Shown: piece by piece, positions 39,390 to 51,137 of the stretch
Layout: the number at the start of each line of letters is the position of its first letter
Position numbering within the stretch: the stretch's first letter is position 1
From: Laccaria trichodermophora
Lineage: Eukaryota > Basidiomycota > Agaricomycetes > Agaricales > Hydnangiaceae
NCBI GenBank assembly: GCA_018417955.1
Contig: JACTVC010000008.1
Span: 1,488,001 to 1,552,000, forward strand
Direction of reading: 5' to 3'
DNA length: 64,000 nt
Notes under the pieces: model-generated
The model's database searches: none
Told to the model about the DNA's origin: nothing
Seen by the model: only the letters and a program-made list of their open reading frames with translations
Made by a program: the position numbers and the translations under genes

Positions 39390-41520
39390 ATGTAATAAAA
39401 TCCATATGCACAAATAGACATATATTTGCACAAATCAAGTTAATGCAAGCTTTTTCAATGAAGAAATAGCAATAAATGAGCACAAAATCAAAAGAAAATG
39501 ACTGATGGTGCTCACTGTTGGTGACAACATTTGGAAACACTTTCAGGGTCCATGGTAAATTTCCATATAAGGCACTCAGCATTTGTCCAACTGAAAAATA
39601 GCAATAAATGGCAGAAAATTTGAGAAACAATTGAAGAATGGTGGTAACTGTTGGGGCTGATGTTAGGACTGTTTCAAGGGTCCCAGGTGCATTTTCTTAA
39701 CTGGAAAATTATCTAACAATTGCCAGAAAATAACACAAAAATCAGAGAAAATTGGACTAAATCTTGTCTTTCTCCCATAAAATTTGATGGTTTGATGATG
39801 TAGAATAATGTTGTTGAACATTTTCTGAAAGGAAATATAGCAATAAAAGTAGAAGACAAATCAGAAACAAATGGGGGACAATGTGCACTATTGATGACAA
39901 TGTTACATAGCATATTATTTCTAAATAAGGAAATGTGCGCTTTTTCAGATGTAAAATAGCAATGAAATAGCAGAAAAATCAGAAAAAATTGAGGGTGGTG
40001 CTTACTCCTGGTAATGATGTTGGAGGTTGTTTTCAGGGTCCAGGGGACATTTCTAAATAAGGAAATGTGCGCTTTTTCAGGATGTAAAATGGCAATAAAA
40101 TAGCAGAAAAATCAGAAAAAATTGGAGGGTGGTGCTTACTGTTGGTAATGATGTTGAAGGTTGTTTTCAGGGTCCAGGGTACATTTCCAAATATGGTAAA
40201 ATAGCCAAAAATAGCCAGAAAATCAGAAAAAAATGGAGGATAGTGGTGATAACCTTGGGTAATGTTGTCAGGGTTCAGAGGCTAGTCCCAATATGGTAAT
40301 ATAACCAGAAATAGCCAGAAAATAGCCAGAAAGTCAGAAAGAAATGAGGGATGGTGCTTATTGCCAGACATAACCTTGGGTAACATTGTCAGGGTCCAGA
40401 GTCTAGTTCCAAATATAGTAGTATAAACCCAAAAATAGCCAGAAAATAGCTAGAAAATCAGAAAAAAATGGGGGATGGTGCCCATTGCAGTGATAACATT
40501 GGGTAATGTTGTCAGGGTCCACTTCTGAATATGGTAATATATCCAAAAAAAGCCAGAAAACTGTTATAAAATCAGAAAGAAATGGAGGATGGTGCTTATT
40601 GTTAGTGATAACATTGAGTAACATTGTCAGAGTCCAGATTCTAGTTCCAAATAGAGTAATATGGTCAAGAATAGGAAAAAAATGGGGGATGGTGCTTATT
40701 GCTAGTGATAACATTGGGTAACATTGTCAGGGTCCAGAGTCTAGTTCCAAATATGGTAATATAACAAAAAATAGCCAGAAATTAGGCAAAAAATCAGAAA
40801 AAAATGGTGGATGGTGCTCATTGTTATGATAATGTTTGGTAATGTTGTCAGGGTCAAGGGTCCAGTTCCAAATATAGTAATAGATTCAAAAAACATGGGA
40901 AAATGGTGGAAAAATTGAAAAAAAGTTTGAATGGTATGTAGAATGTCAGGCACTACCTTCAGAGTCCATACCAAAAAGAAAATATCATCTACTTTAACCA
41001 AAAACTAGAGAAAACTAAGCAAAGAATAATTTTGTCTATTAGGGCCCATGTAATGAGATGTTGGGATAATGGTCATATGACCACTTACAAAAAATAGTCA
41101 ACAAATGGAAGTTGTAGCCCTACACTGTAAAGTGCTCCTCTTGTAGAGATAATCTAACTTTGTAGTCTATGTCTGACATCTGCAGTCTTTTATTGTATAT
41201 CAGTAAACTTTGTAGTATAAGTTTGCTAAAGTGTTCAGGGTACAGAGCAGACATCCAAATATGGTAATCCATTAAAAAATAGTCATAAAATGTCAAGAAA
41301 ATCAGTGAAAATTAAAGGATGGTGCTTATTGTTAGTAATGATGATGGGTAACACTTTCAGGCTCTAGAGTAGACTTCCAAATATGGTAATCTACCTGCAT
41401 ATAATCAGAAAATGAGCAAAAAACAAGAAAAACATAGAAATGTTTTTTATTGATGGTAATGATGCTGGGGTAATTTGTTTAGAGTCCAGAAGAAGACTTA
41501 TATAGGAAAATTTACTTGTG
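39390..41520 (+). repeat. Degenerate AT-rich tandem repeat array (units ~110-135 bp)
   Basis: The same phrase order recurs at least twelve times: TCCAAATATGGTAATATA, then AAATAGCCAGAAAAT, then AAAAATGGGGGATGGTGCTTA, then TTGTCAGGGTCCAG (long ones cut). Spacing varies. The array has no coding potential and the same family returns at 46,990-47,700. Confidence 0.75.
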
Positions 41521-42294
41521 TGTGATAAAAATGTACCCAGAATAACAGAAAAAAGAAAAAATAGAAATTGGTTTCTATTGCCTTTGCAAAAGAGGACTCA
41601 TTTCTGCCATGCTTGCAATGGCCTCTAACACAAGTGATTATGCATACTGTAGGAAGTACAGATATACAAAGCACTACATGTAGTGCAAGAGGATGGCAAG
41701 ACTGCTGACAAGATGGTGGTTCAAGACAAAAGATCAATATATTATGTAAGATAACCAAATCTAGCTATATACCACTGTTTGACTATGGTCTCTGGGCATT
41801 CCCTTCCAATCCTATATCACAACAACTATTGACCCTCAATGCTAGTGTGTGATGGATGATCGCCACAAATTTTTTTTTTTTTCTCAAAAGATTTTCTGCA
41901 ATTAAGTTGCATAGCCATGTTATTCAATTACCCCTATGACTTTCTACCAGAAACAAGCTTTGCAAGTGATCGCCGTTATTGAAATAAATTTTCAATGAGA
42001 TACATCAGCGATTTCATCGCATACTCCTCAATTACTCAAGCCTATTATGTGAAAAAAATGGCGACACATGATGGCCAAGATAAAATGCAGATTTCATTCT
42101 ATTAGATGGTAAAAGGGCAACACAAAATGGCTAAAATAAACTGCCATTTGGTTTAATTGGATTACAAAGAAGATGTATTGTCAGGAAATGTAGGAAAACT
42201 ATGTTGAACATTGCCTTTGAATTTGGGAATGTGTTAGTTGAATAATGATAGAATGCAATCAAGAAAGAAAAGAAGCATCAATTACAATATGTTG
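41521..42294. other. AT-rich spacer, nothing recognised
   Basis: No open frame with support. Only simple A/T runs are seen. Confidence 0.5.
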
Positions 42295-43670
42295 TCACAT
42301 CCAGGAACAACCAGAGTTTTCGCAAGGCCCACCTCCAAGAGTCCACCGAATATCACACCCCTCATATGATAAAGCCTTATCCTTCTTCTCTTGTAGAATT
42401 GAAAGATAAAATGTTAGGGTGCCAATAACAACTAGGAGAGCCAGCTGTTCATCAAAGGAGAAGAATAAGCAGTTTGAATTGCTTGTGTGTCTTGAAGTAT
42501 GAGGACAGGAAGGATCCACAGTGCAGACATGTGGCCAGAGTTTTCCCTCAAACAAAAAACTGCATTCTCAGTACCTTGTGCGGAAGATAAGATAGAGTGG
42601 GTCCAAAATGTTCTGTTCAATGAATCTAGGAACCATATTGCCTGCAATAATGTGATGTAGATCCAGTAGCTGGGATTGTGTAGGAGATACAACTGAATGT
42701 GAAAGTTTGTTGGATGTGAGGTCTGGATAGGCGCAAAATATGCCATGCTTGTTAATATAGTTCATAGTGTGTGTTGAAGAAGAATGGATGATAGCAGCAA
42801 CAGGAGAAGGGGAAGATGTCATGATCAGATTGACACAAAGATCACAGTTTGAGTGATGTGTTAACAAGAAGATGCTTGATATGCATGGGTTGCCAAGATG
42901 CACATTGGACCATGTTTCTGTAACCTTGTATTGATCCTCAAGCAAGTCTTGTTAGAGTTCAAAGGCATGGCACTGGGGTACATAAATATCGAGGTCATGA
43001 GGTTTGAACCTGTCAATGTGTGCCAGGATGGGAAGTAACACCACCGAACCACCAATAACAGCATTGTATGTGTCTAGCTTCTTCAAGGTTTGAGCATAGC
43101 TAAGGCGGAAACCATGTATCTGTGATGTGACCCGGTTACAAACATAGACATTGGCTGTATGGTAGAAATAGCACAATGTGTGTCATAACTTCATAATAAC
43201 TGGAAGAGGTAGCTGATCATACAGCATGATTAGCTGTTCTTTGTTGAACGTCAACAAACGAGAAACCAATGGAGTGTAATAACGAGCTGAACAAATATAA
43301 ATCAGAAGTATGAATGTCTGAATGGAGAGGAAACATATGAGGCATGTTGATTTCTTGGATTTTCGATATGACATCATCCAAGTGGCGGATAATGCTGTTG
43401 ATCTCTCGGGAGTGGTGTTTCGCATATTCCAAGATACTTGACACTGGCAGATTCCACAATTCTGAGCATGTCAGAAAGTTGAGGACGTGTGTAGGGTTAG
43501 ACCCAAACAGCAAGCTGGAGGGTCTAGGGCTGATTAAATAATCAGCTTCTAATAATTGCATCAGCACGTAGTTGCAGCAAGCCGTTATTAAGAATGCACG
43601 GAAACCCAGCATGTCAATTTTATCCAATGTTGTCATGTTGAAGGCATCCAGATTGATGGTTGATGGTGGG
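42295..43670 (-). pseudogene. Broken nucleotidyltransferase-fold protein of an Agaricomycete family
   Basis: On the minus strand the remnant reads, from about 43,640 down, a helical N-terminal part (TTLDKIDMLGFRAFLITAC), then RVTSQIHGFRLSYAQTLKKL, then a core with GGSVVLL and KPHDLDIYVP (about 42,970-43,070). GS followed by DLD is the metal-binding signature of the nucleotidyltransferase fold, and this layout matches a large uncharacterised Agaricomycete family. The end (YEGCDIRWTLGGGPCEN, about 42,305-42,355) also fits that family. The gene is damaged: in-frame stops at 43,183-43,185 and 42,952-42,954 and a frame change near 43,290 break it, and I saw no introns that would remove them. Confidence 0.6.
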
Positions 43671-44054
43671 GAAAGTTCTATGAAACAGTGATAGCGAGTT
43701 TAGAAATCTGAGCATGTAAGTCATGCAAAAGACTTACAATGATATTGAGGACTTTTAGGTTGATTAGGAGAGCCTTGGATATAAAGAGGCATTGAAAAGA
43801 CGATGCAGAGGACACAGGTTAGCCAGGTTACACTCATGAGATATATATGCACATAGAGGTTCCACATACAGGGACAACCAAGAAAAGAATATTGAGAAAT
43901 TTATGACATGGAGTCAAAAATTTCAAGGAGGCCTGAGGAATTGGAGACAAAGATGCCATGAATAAACTGGTGAGAAATGTTCTCTCACACATTCACAGCA
44001 ATACCATAATCCATACCATTGGTACGTAAACCAGTACAAAAATGTCAAAATTAT
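43671..44054. other. AT-rich spacer, nothing recognised
   Basis: No gene or repeat clearly visible. Confidence 0.45.
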
Positions 44055-44190
44055 GAGTCCTCTGAGTTTATGAAGAGACTTGTTTATTACCCTTGATCTC
44101 AAGGAATTTTTCAGCCTTCTAACGCTGAACTTTGCCTTTTTCCCACAAAAATTGATGGTTTCCCACATTCAGGGTTTCAGGGTTTTGGGC
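44055..44190 (+). repeat. Direct repeat, copy 1 (partner 45,172-45,295)
   Basis: Starts GAGTCCTCTGAGTTTA and ends in a CAGGGTTTCAGGG tract. It is about 90% like the copy 1.1 kb downstream. Similarity continues after a gap (about 44,208-44,272 with 45,283-45,350). Confidence 0.8.
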
Positions 44191-44870
44191 CTTTTGTAGT
44201 CTTTCATATTCAGGGTTTCAGGCACTCAAGCTATTTGTACACTTCCATCATCATCTTTGTAGTTGATGGTACACAGTACAAGGTTTTGTCTATTTGAATC
44301 AGTCCTGTAGTGCTGTAGACAGCCATGCATTTGTTGAACTTGATTGGCAGACAGTACTAGGAAATGTAGACATATCATAGAAGTATTTTGAGCTAGCTTC
44401 AACAACATTGTGTATGTCCTCACTCATAGTTGCAGTCTGGTTCTTAGATCTATGGTATCAACTTAGAATGTTAAGCCTGTCTCATAATGTAGACAACAGC
44501 TCACTTTAAATGTAGTTGGCTGGTAAGTATGTTGAGTAATTTTGAGGAGTTGTTTGACAGTCAACAAAGTGTATCAAAATGTTAGTCAAATCAACTACCC
44601 ATGGTAGTTCAGTAAGTGGCGTTGCTGGGTGACGTTGCCTTCACATAATGGTGTCAGTAAAAGGTGGGGCAGTCAGGACTCACCTAAGACGACGAAATCA
44701 TGTCATTCATCATCTCGTTGTCACATCGCCTGGCAGTGATGTGGCAATGCGTTGCATGCTGTTGTGAGCACTTGTTACTGGGGAGCTGTTGTTATGGGGC
44801 AGCTGGTGTAGGGCATTGGCAGGTGGATGGCACAGGCCGTGGCCTTTGGTGACGTTGTGCGAAATAGCCT

Positions 44871-44934
44871 ATGATGTAGGACCAGGCTCGTCTGAGCCCT
44901 AGCTGGGGCTCAGATGAGCCCAGTCCTATGTCAT
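44871..44934. repeat. Foldback element A (31-bp imperfect arms)
   Basis: ATGATGTAGGACCAGGCTCG... pairs with its inverse ...GAGCCCAGTCCTATGTCAT, with about five mismatches and a tiny loop. The core is shared with the foldback at 45,748-45,812. Confidence 0.75.
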
Positions 44935-44974
44935 AATTTGGCAGGAATGTTCAATGCAAATAGTAATCATCATA

Positions 44975-45083
44975 TGCAATCTGAACTACTGCACATGTGG
45001 TAGTTCAGATTGCACATATTTGTTTTCAATGACATTGAAAACAAAGACAATCTGAACTACCGCACACATGGTAGTTCAGATTG
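44975..45083. repeat. Cluster of three hairpins
   Basis: Hairpin 1: 15-bp arms 44,975-44,989 and 45,000-45,014 (TGCAATCTGAACTAC). Hairpin 2: 13-bp arms 45,019-45,031 and 45,033-45,045 (TTTGTTTTCAATG). Hairpin 3: 13-bp arms 45,048-45,060 and 45,071-45,083 (CAATCTGAACTAC). Arms are perfect. Hairpins 1 and 3 are the same sequence. Confidence 0.9.
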
Positions 45084-45171
45084 CACCTATTTGTTTTCAA
45101 TTGACTCAACACCATGCATGACAACACAAATATGACGCACATCAACTCCCAATGCATTTACGAGTCCTCTG

Positions 45172-45295
45172 AGTTTACAAAGAGACTTGTTTATTACCCT
45201 TGATCTCAAGGAATTTTTCAGCATTCTAACACTGAACTTTGCCTTTCTCCCATGAAAATTGATGGTTTCCCATGTTCAGGGTTTCAGGGTTTCAG
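45172..45295 (+). repeat. Direct repeat, copy 2
   Basis: Partner of 44,055-44,190 in the same orientation. Confidence 0.8.
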
Positions 45296-45747
45296 GCACT
45301 CTGGCTATTTACAGGCTTCTGCCATCATTTGTGTAGTTGATAGTATCTGGTGATGGTGTGAACTCTCACTCAATATTGTAGTTTTGTATAGATGGCATCT
45401 AGTAAATTGCAGCTTTTATGGTGAATACATTGGTAGTGTTTTGAGAACTGATTATGTAACACATTGTACTACAGTGCATGTAATTAAATTGCAAGCAAAT
45501 TTAAAAGATTTTTGCATTTTATTTCATATAATTTGGAGTAGATATGGCAGAGTTGCAGTATTTTCTTTCAGAATCACTGGTAGAACCTGGGTGATGGGAC
45601 ACCAATTATGTAATATATATTGCTACATTTTATGTCATCAGACTGCAGGGAATTTTACCTTTTTTCTCCATTTTATTTTATGTAATTTGGAGTAAATCTG
45701 ATAAAGTTACAGTATTTTCTTTCAGAATTGTGAATATTACCTGCAGC

Positions 45748-45812
45748 GATGACATAAGCGATGACGTAGGACCGGGCTTGTCTGAACCCCAGCTATCATC
45801 GCTTATGTCATC
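45748..45812. repeat. Foldback element B (17-bp perfect arms)
   Basis: GATGACATAAGCGATGA (45,748-45,764) and its exact inverse (45,796-45,812) enclose CGTAGGACCGGGCTTGTCTG..., the same core as foldback A. Confidence 0.85.
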
Positions 45813-45818
45813 ATTTTT

Positions 45819-46990
45819 TGCGAAAATGAAGATTTATATGTATCTCTGCCAATTCTGGTCCAAATGACACGTTTTTTTTTGCACTTTGCACTCCTTGCCT
45901 GTGGTATTGTTTTGAAATGAAGATAAATGTAGGTAAATACAAATAAATAGTCTGAAAGGACATGTGTACTCTCAGGAAACATTGGTTTCTGTATGTTGCA
46001 CTTGAATCACATGATATGACATGGGTACAAACAAATGCAAAGTGACTTACCATGTGCATGGTTGTTCTGTTTGTATATGTTGAATGCTTAGTAATCTCTG
46101 CTGAGGTTTCTATGTAGCTCTGCCACTTCAGATTCAAATGACACAGTTTTTTCCGTGATGAGTAAGCTTGAGGTACGAGAGCACGCTCATCTTAGGATAA
46201 GATAACGCCTTGCGTCAGAACCAGACATCTCACACATGCGTAAACACCAATATATGTCTATGTTTCTGGGAGTTCTTCTCCCCATCACTTCGGATCTGGT
46301 TCTGATGCTAAGATATTGCTTTCGGCCTCTTCGCTAAATTTTCTGAACCCACCCACCATCCCTCCAGTGTTTAGTTTTGATAAATGGTACTGCCGGTTGG
46401 CTTGGCAAGCATTTGCCACATTTATTCTCACTAGATGCTCAGGTCTTGTTCGCACCCATTTGAGTCTGAGCAAGACCTTCCCACAACCAAGTTATTCGCA
46501 CACGCGAATTTCTTGGCTACCCACATTATCTTGTGCCAATAACGCAACAGTTATCTTATTTTGCAGTATCCGATCCTTGTCTGTGGGATTATTCTGAAAT
46601 GAGGATAAATGTAGGTAAATACAAATAAATAGTCTGAAATGACATATGTATTCTTAGGAAATGTTGGTTTCTGTATACTAAACTTGAATCCACATGATAT
46701 CACATGGTTAAAAACAAATGCAAACTGACTTACCACATGTGTGGTAGAATTGTTTGCACATGTTGAATGATTAGTAATCTATCTTGGTGGAAATGAAGTT
46801 TTATATGCAACTCTGCCAAATCTGGTCCAAATGACATGGTTTTCTTTTGCTGTTTGCACTCCTTAATTGTAGGATCATTCTGAAATGAGGATAAATGTAG
46901 GTAAATACAAATAAATAGTCTGAAATGACATATGTATCCTCAGGAAATGTTGGTTTCTGTGTACTGAACTTGAATCCACAAGATATCATT
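45819..46990 (+). repeat. ~300-bp tandem repeat, one copy split by an insertion
   Basis: Copies begin near 45,819, 46,117 and 46,790. Each contains CTCTGCCA-like, then TCCAAATGACA, then GATAAATGTAGGTAAATACA and AAATAGTCTGAAATGACA. The second is interrupted by about 0.4 kb. Confidence 0.75.
46196..46559. mobile_element. Candidate small insertion with imperfect inverted ends
   Basis: Left end GATAAGATAACGCCTTGCG (46,196-46,214); right end inverse ATAAGATAACTGTTGCG (46,543-46,559). It sits inside a copy of the 300-bp repeat and is visibly less AT-rich. No target duplication confirmed. Class unknown. Confidence 0.45.
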
Positions 46991-47720
46991 TTTAAATGAA
47001 AAATAGCACTAAAATAGCAGAAAAATCAGGCAAAATCAGAGGTGGTGCTCACTGTTGATGATGATGGTGGAGGTTGTTTTCAGGGTCCAGGGGGCATGTC
47101 TAAATTAGGAAATGTACACTTTTTCAGATGTAAAATGACAATAAAATAGCAGAAAATTCAGAAAAAAATTGGGGAAGGTGCTGACTGTTGGTGATGATGT
47201 TGGAGGTTGTTTTCAGGGTCCAGGGCACATTTCCATATATGGTAATTTAGCCAAAAATAACCACAAAATAACCGAAAAATCAGAAAGAAATGGAGGGTGG
47301 TGTTTACTATTGGTGATGACATTGGGGGTTGTTTTCAGGGTCCAAGGTGCATACCCAAATATGGTAATATAGCAGAAATAGCCTGAAAAAAGCCAAAAAA
47401 ATTAGAAAAACTGGGGGATGGTGCCCATTGCTAGTAATAATGTTGAGTAATGTTGTCAGGGTCCAGGGTCCAGTTCTAAATATGGTAATATACCCAAAGA
47501 TGGCCAAAAAATACCCAAAAAATCAGGAAAAAATGGGAGATAGTGCTTATTGTTGGTGATAACATGAGGTAATGTTGTCAGGGTCCAGGGTCTAGTTCCA
47601 AATATGGTAATATATCCAAAAGTAGGTGGAAAATAGCAGAAAAATGAGAAAGATATTTGGATGATGTATTGAACATCAGACACTGCCTTCAGAGTCCATT
47701 CCAGAAAGAAAATATCACCT
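46990..47720 (+). repeat. Second block of the degenerate AT-rich tandem array
   Basis: Same phrases as 39,390-41,520 (TTTTCAGGGTCCAGG, AAATATGGTAATATA, ATAGCAGAAAAATCAG). It ends shortly before the KDZ left arm. Confidence 0.75.
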
Positions 47721-47907
47721 TGTTTGACAAAAAAGTGAAGAAAACCAAGAGAAGAATAATTTTAGCTATCAGGGTCCATGTAATGGGATCTTGGGATGAT
47801 GGTCACATGCACTTCAGTCACCCACTACCAACTGACTTTTAGTCTTGCAAACTCCATGAATACTACGGGACTAAATGTCAGTATGTATATCTATATTGTA
47901 TATATTC

Positions 47908-48703
47908 TGGGGCTTGTATATCTCCACTTTTACCTAAATATATTTTGACATTCAAAGTCACACCAAATATATTTCTAGTGTGTCACACACCCCAAAATAT
48001 ATTTCTTCACTGAGATGGACTCCAAATATATTTCTTATGCCTGGACCCTGAATTGTGACTGTCACACTGCAGAAATATATTTCTGGTCTGGGATGGACTT
48101 AGGATATATTTTGCAGCTGGGATTGACCAAGGATATATTTCTTCAGCCACTAGGGGTGTTTGGGGTCCCAGTTCCTAAAAAAACTTGTGATATTTTTTGG
48201 GATGGGGGACATATATTCTAGGTAATTTACCTATTATTTTTTAGGGTTTTAGCCACCCTTCCTTGACTGTTTGTAGCATATGTATGAGAGGTTTCTTTAC
48301 TGATATGTCATGAAAGCTGAGTATTCCTCTCACTCAAGCAATGGAGAACAGTGGAGAAGAAAGCTGGGTGTTGTTGTTGGAGTACTTGATGAGGGAAGCT
48401 GTGTGTTGTTGTTGGAGTACTTGGTGAGGGAAGCTGGGTGTTCCACATGAGTACAACCATCTATAGTTTAATACCATCTTTTCCTCAGTGCATGCATACC
48501 CATCATACTACTTACTTATATCAGTACAACCATCTAAATTTTTATATAATAATGAGGGAAACTGGGTGTTGTTGTTGGAGTGCTTGGTGAGGGAAGCTGG
48601 GTGTTGTTGTTGGAATATTTGGTGAGGAAAGTTGGACATTGCTGTTGGAGTACTTGGTGAGGGAAGCTGGGTGTTGTTGTTGGGGTACTTGGTGCAGGAA
48701 GCT
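47908..48703 (+). repeat. KDZ left terminal inverted repeat
   Basis: Starts TGGGGCTTGTATATCTCC. As read, identical to the right arm for roughly the first 700 bp, with a few changes after that. It carries seven ATATATTT-centred motifs at about 47,935-48,145 and ~34-bp tandem units (GGAGTACTTGGTGAGGGAAG). Inside the arm a ~275-bp segment is duplicated again (48,431-48,555 and 48,706-48,840). Confidence 0.92.
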
Positions 48704-48961
48704 GGGTGTTCCACATGAGTACAACCATCTATAGTTTAATACCATCTTTTCCCCAGTGCATGCATACCCATCATACTACTTACTTATATCAGTACAACCA
48801 TCTAAATTTTTATATAATAATGAGGGAAACTGGGTGTTGTTGTTGGAGTGCTTGGTGAGGGAAGCTGGGTGTTGTTGTTGGAGTATTTGGTGAGAGAAGG
48901 TGGATGTTCCTCACACTAAAGCATTGGAGAGGACAGCAGGTAAGTTATGTTATATTTATAG

Positions 48962-49545
48962 ATGGTAGCATACATCTTGATGTATGACTTGGGCAAGGAA
49001 CATCATAGATCTGAACAGCTGGCTTGTAAGTTGTAGTGTTGGTGTTAATGGGTAGCATACATCAGAACAGCTGGCAAGTTGTGTTAAATTATTGATAGAT
49101 GTAGCATACATCTTAAGCTATGACTTGGGAATTAAATGAGCATCGTAGATTACAATGGTTCAAGTTGGAGGGTTACAACCAGATCAGAACAGCTGGTAAG
49201 TCATGTTTAATTATAGCATACATCTTAAGCTATGACTTGGAAATTAAATGAGCATCGTAGATTACAACGGTTCAAGTTGGATGATTACAACCAGATCAGA
49301 ACAGCTGGTAAGTTGTGTTTAATTATTGATAGATGTAGCATACATCTTAAGCTATGACTTGGTAATTAAATGAGCATCATAGATTACAACGGTTCAAGTT
49401 GGAGGATTACAACCACATCAGAACAGCTGGTAAGTTATGCTAAATTATTGATAGAGGTAGCATACATCTTGAACTATGACTTGGGGAATTAAATGAGCAT
49501 CATAGATCACAACAGTTCAAGTTGGAGGACTACAACCTGAGCAGT
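48962..49545 (+). repeat. ~111-123-bp tandem repeat inside the left arm
   Basis: TAGCATACATCTTAAGCTAT recurs at about 49,102, 49,213, 49,336 and 49,458, with partial copies at 48,966 and 49,053. Units also share GATCAGAACAGCTGGTAAGT. Confidence 0.85.
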
Positions 49546-50510
49546 TCAACATATATCCACAATATATAAATTTGCAATAATATATCCACAGTAAATTTCC
49601 ACTCGCAATGAATATATATACTGTGTGAGACTCTCATCCTTGCATATAATCACAGAATATATCCAGATAGATAAGATATATCTCCTAGTAACTGTACATA
49701 TATACTTCATAGATATATTTGAATGTATATATCACAATAAGTTGCACATAATCACAGAATATATACTTGTTAAATATGTTTAAAGGTATATATATTCCAG
49801 TAACTGTACATATATCCTCTGTAGATATATTTCAGGGCACAAATCTACACTTGGTCAATATAATGGTACATATATATGTGGTAAATACATTTGAGGATAT
49901 ATATATACCAGTGCGATATATTTCAAGGCCTATACCCCAATGGCAGTGCATATATACTTGGTAGATATATCTGAATATGTACATATATACATGTTAGATA
50001 TGTTTGAAGGTACATATACAATTACCAGTGCATATATACTGGCTGTGAATGATCTGAATATATTCTGAATATTAAGATTGGATGGCTTTAAGCAAGACAT
50101 TTTCACATATATATCTTATTTCAATATCCTAGGATGGCAGATTGTAACAAAACTTGAAGGTAAGTAATAGCTCTAAGTCGATGCAAACATGAAGTATGTA
50201 AAAGTCCATATATACTTGGTAGATATCTCAGAAGATCTATATTAGATATATTTGAAGGTATATATGGTATTATATATCCAAGTAACTGGTACATTTATCT
50301 TGACAGGATATATACTGGCTGTGAATAATCTGAATATAATCTGAATATTAAGATTGGATGACTTTAAGCAAGACATATTCACAGATGATCTCCACTGAAC
50401 ATATCCAAGATATATCTCATTTCAATATCCTAGGATGGCAGATTGTAACAAAATTTGAAGGTAAGTAATAGTTCTAAGTTGATGCAAACGTAAAGTGTGT
50501 AAAAGTCCAA
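49546..50510 (+). repeat. AT-rich TATATA region with a ~170-bp direct duplication
   Basis: Dense ATATATCC/TATATATAC motifs. The segment containing CTGAATATTAAGATTGGATG and CCTAGGATGGCAGATTGTAA is present twice (about 50,045-50,215 and 50,325-50,510). Confidence 0.75.
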
Positions 50511-51137
50511 TGCAAATGAGGGAGACAAATAAATAGCGAGCAATGCAAATGAGCAAAGACGAAAGAAAGGCAGCTATCCACAAAGCAGGCTTATGATAAT
50601 AAAGTATGTAAGTAGCAAGGTGAATTCAGCAAAAGAGTGACAGAGCATGGACAGATAGTGACAGTGAAAGCAGTGCATAACATTACTTCGAAAAATTATG
50701 CCAGATATGCTAATGATAAAGTGAAAGACTTATAACGAGAGTGTAAGTCAGTAGAACAGGGTGACATTACTAAGAAGGGCAAAGTTAAACGTGATGATTA
50801 TAAGCTAATCAAAAATTGAAAGACTTACAACAAGAGTGTAAGTCAGTAGAACTTGATGTTACTAAGAACAGCCAAGTTAAACATGATCATCAATCAAATC
50901 AAGAAGACTTACAATATGATAGTAAGCAAATATCAATCACAAAAGCATGAACACAGGTAGAAAGGAGTGACAGCACTAGAAATGATCAAGTTAGCTACTA
51001 AGTCATGAAGCGTGAGAGATGTAGTACAAACGGACGACAATGTGAGGATGTAGTTGTTGAAAACAAGCCACAATACTAAAAAAGAGCATGTTAGGTACGT
51101 CGATGAAGCAGAAACGGACCGACGATGCAAGAGTTAG
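50511..51137. other. Junction region before the cargo genes
   Basis: No gene. A phrase with GACTTACAACAAGAGTGTAAGT-like sequence occurs twice (about 50,728 and 50,820; shortened). Composition becomes less AT-rich rightward. Confidence 0.5.

Noticed and set aside
46285..46473. 62-codon minus-strand frame within the small insertion
   Set aside because: Too short, no motif, and confined to the inserted element.
48015..48221. 68-codon frame identical to one at 63,687-63,893 on the other strand
   Set aside because: It lies wholly within the KDZ terminal inverted repeats. Identity is due to the arms.
48508..48745. Asn/Gln/Pro/Ser-rich frames resembling a repetitive surface protein
   Set aside because: They translate the ~34-bp tandem units of the arm in three frames; all frames stay open for that reason.
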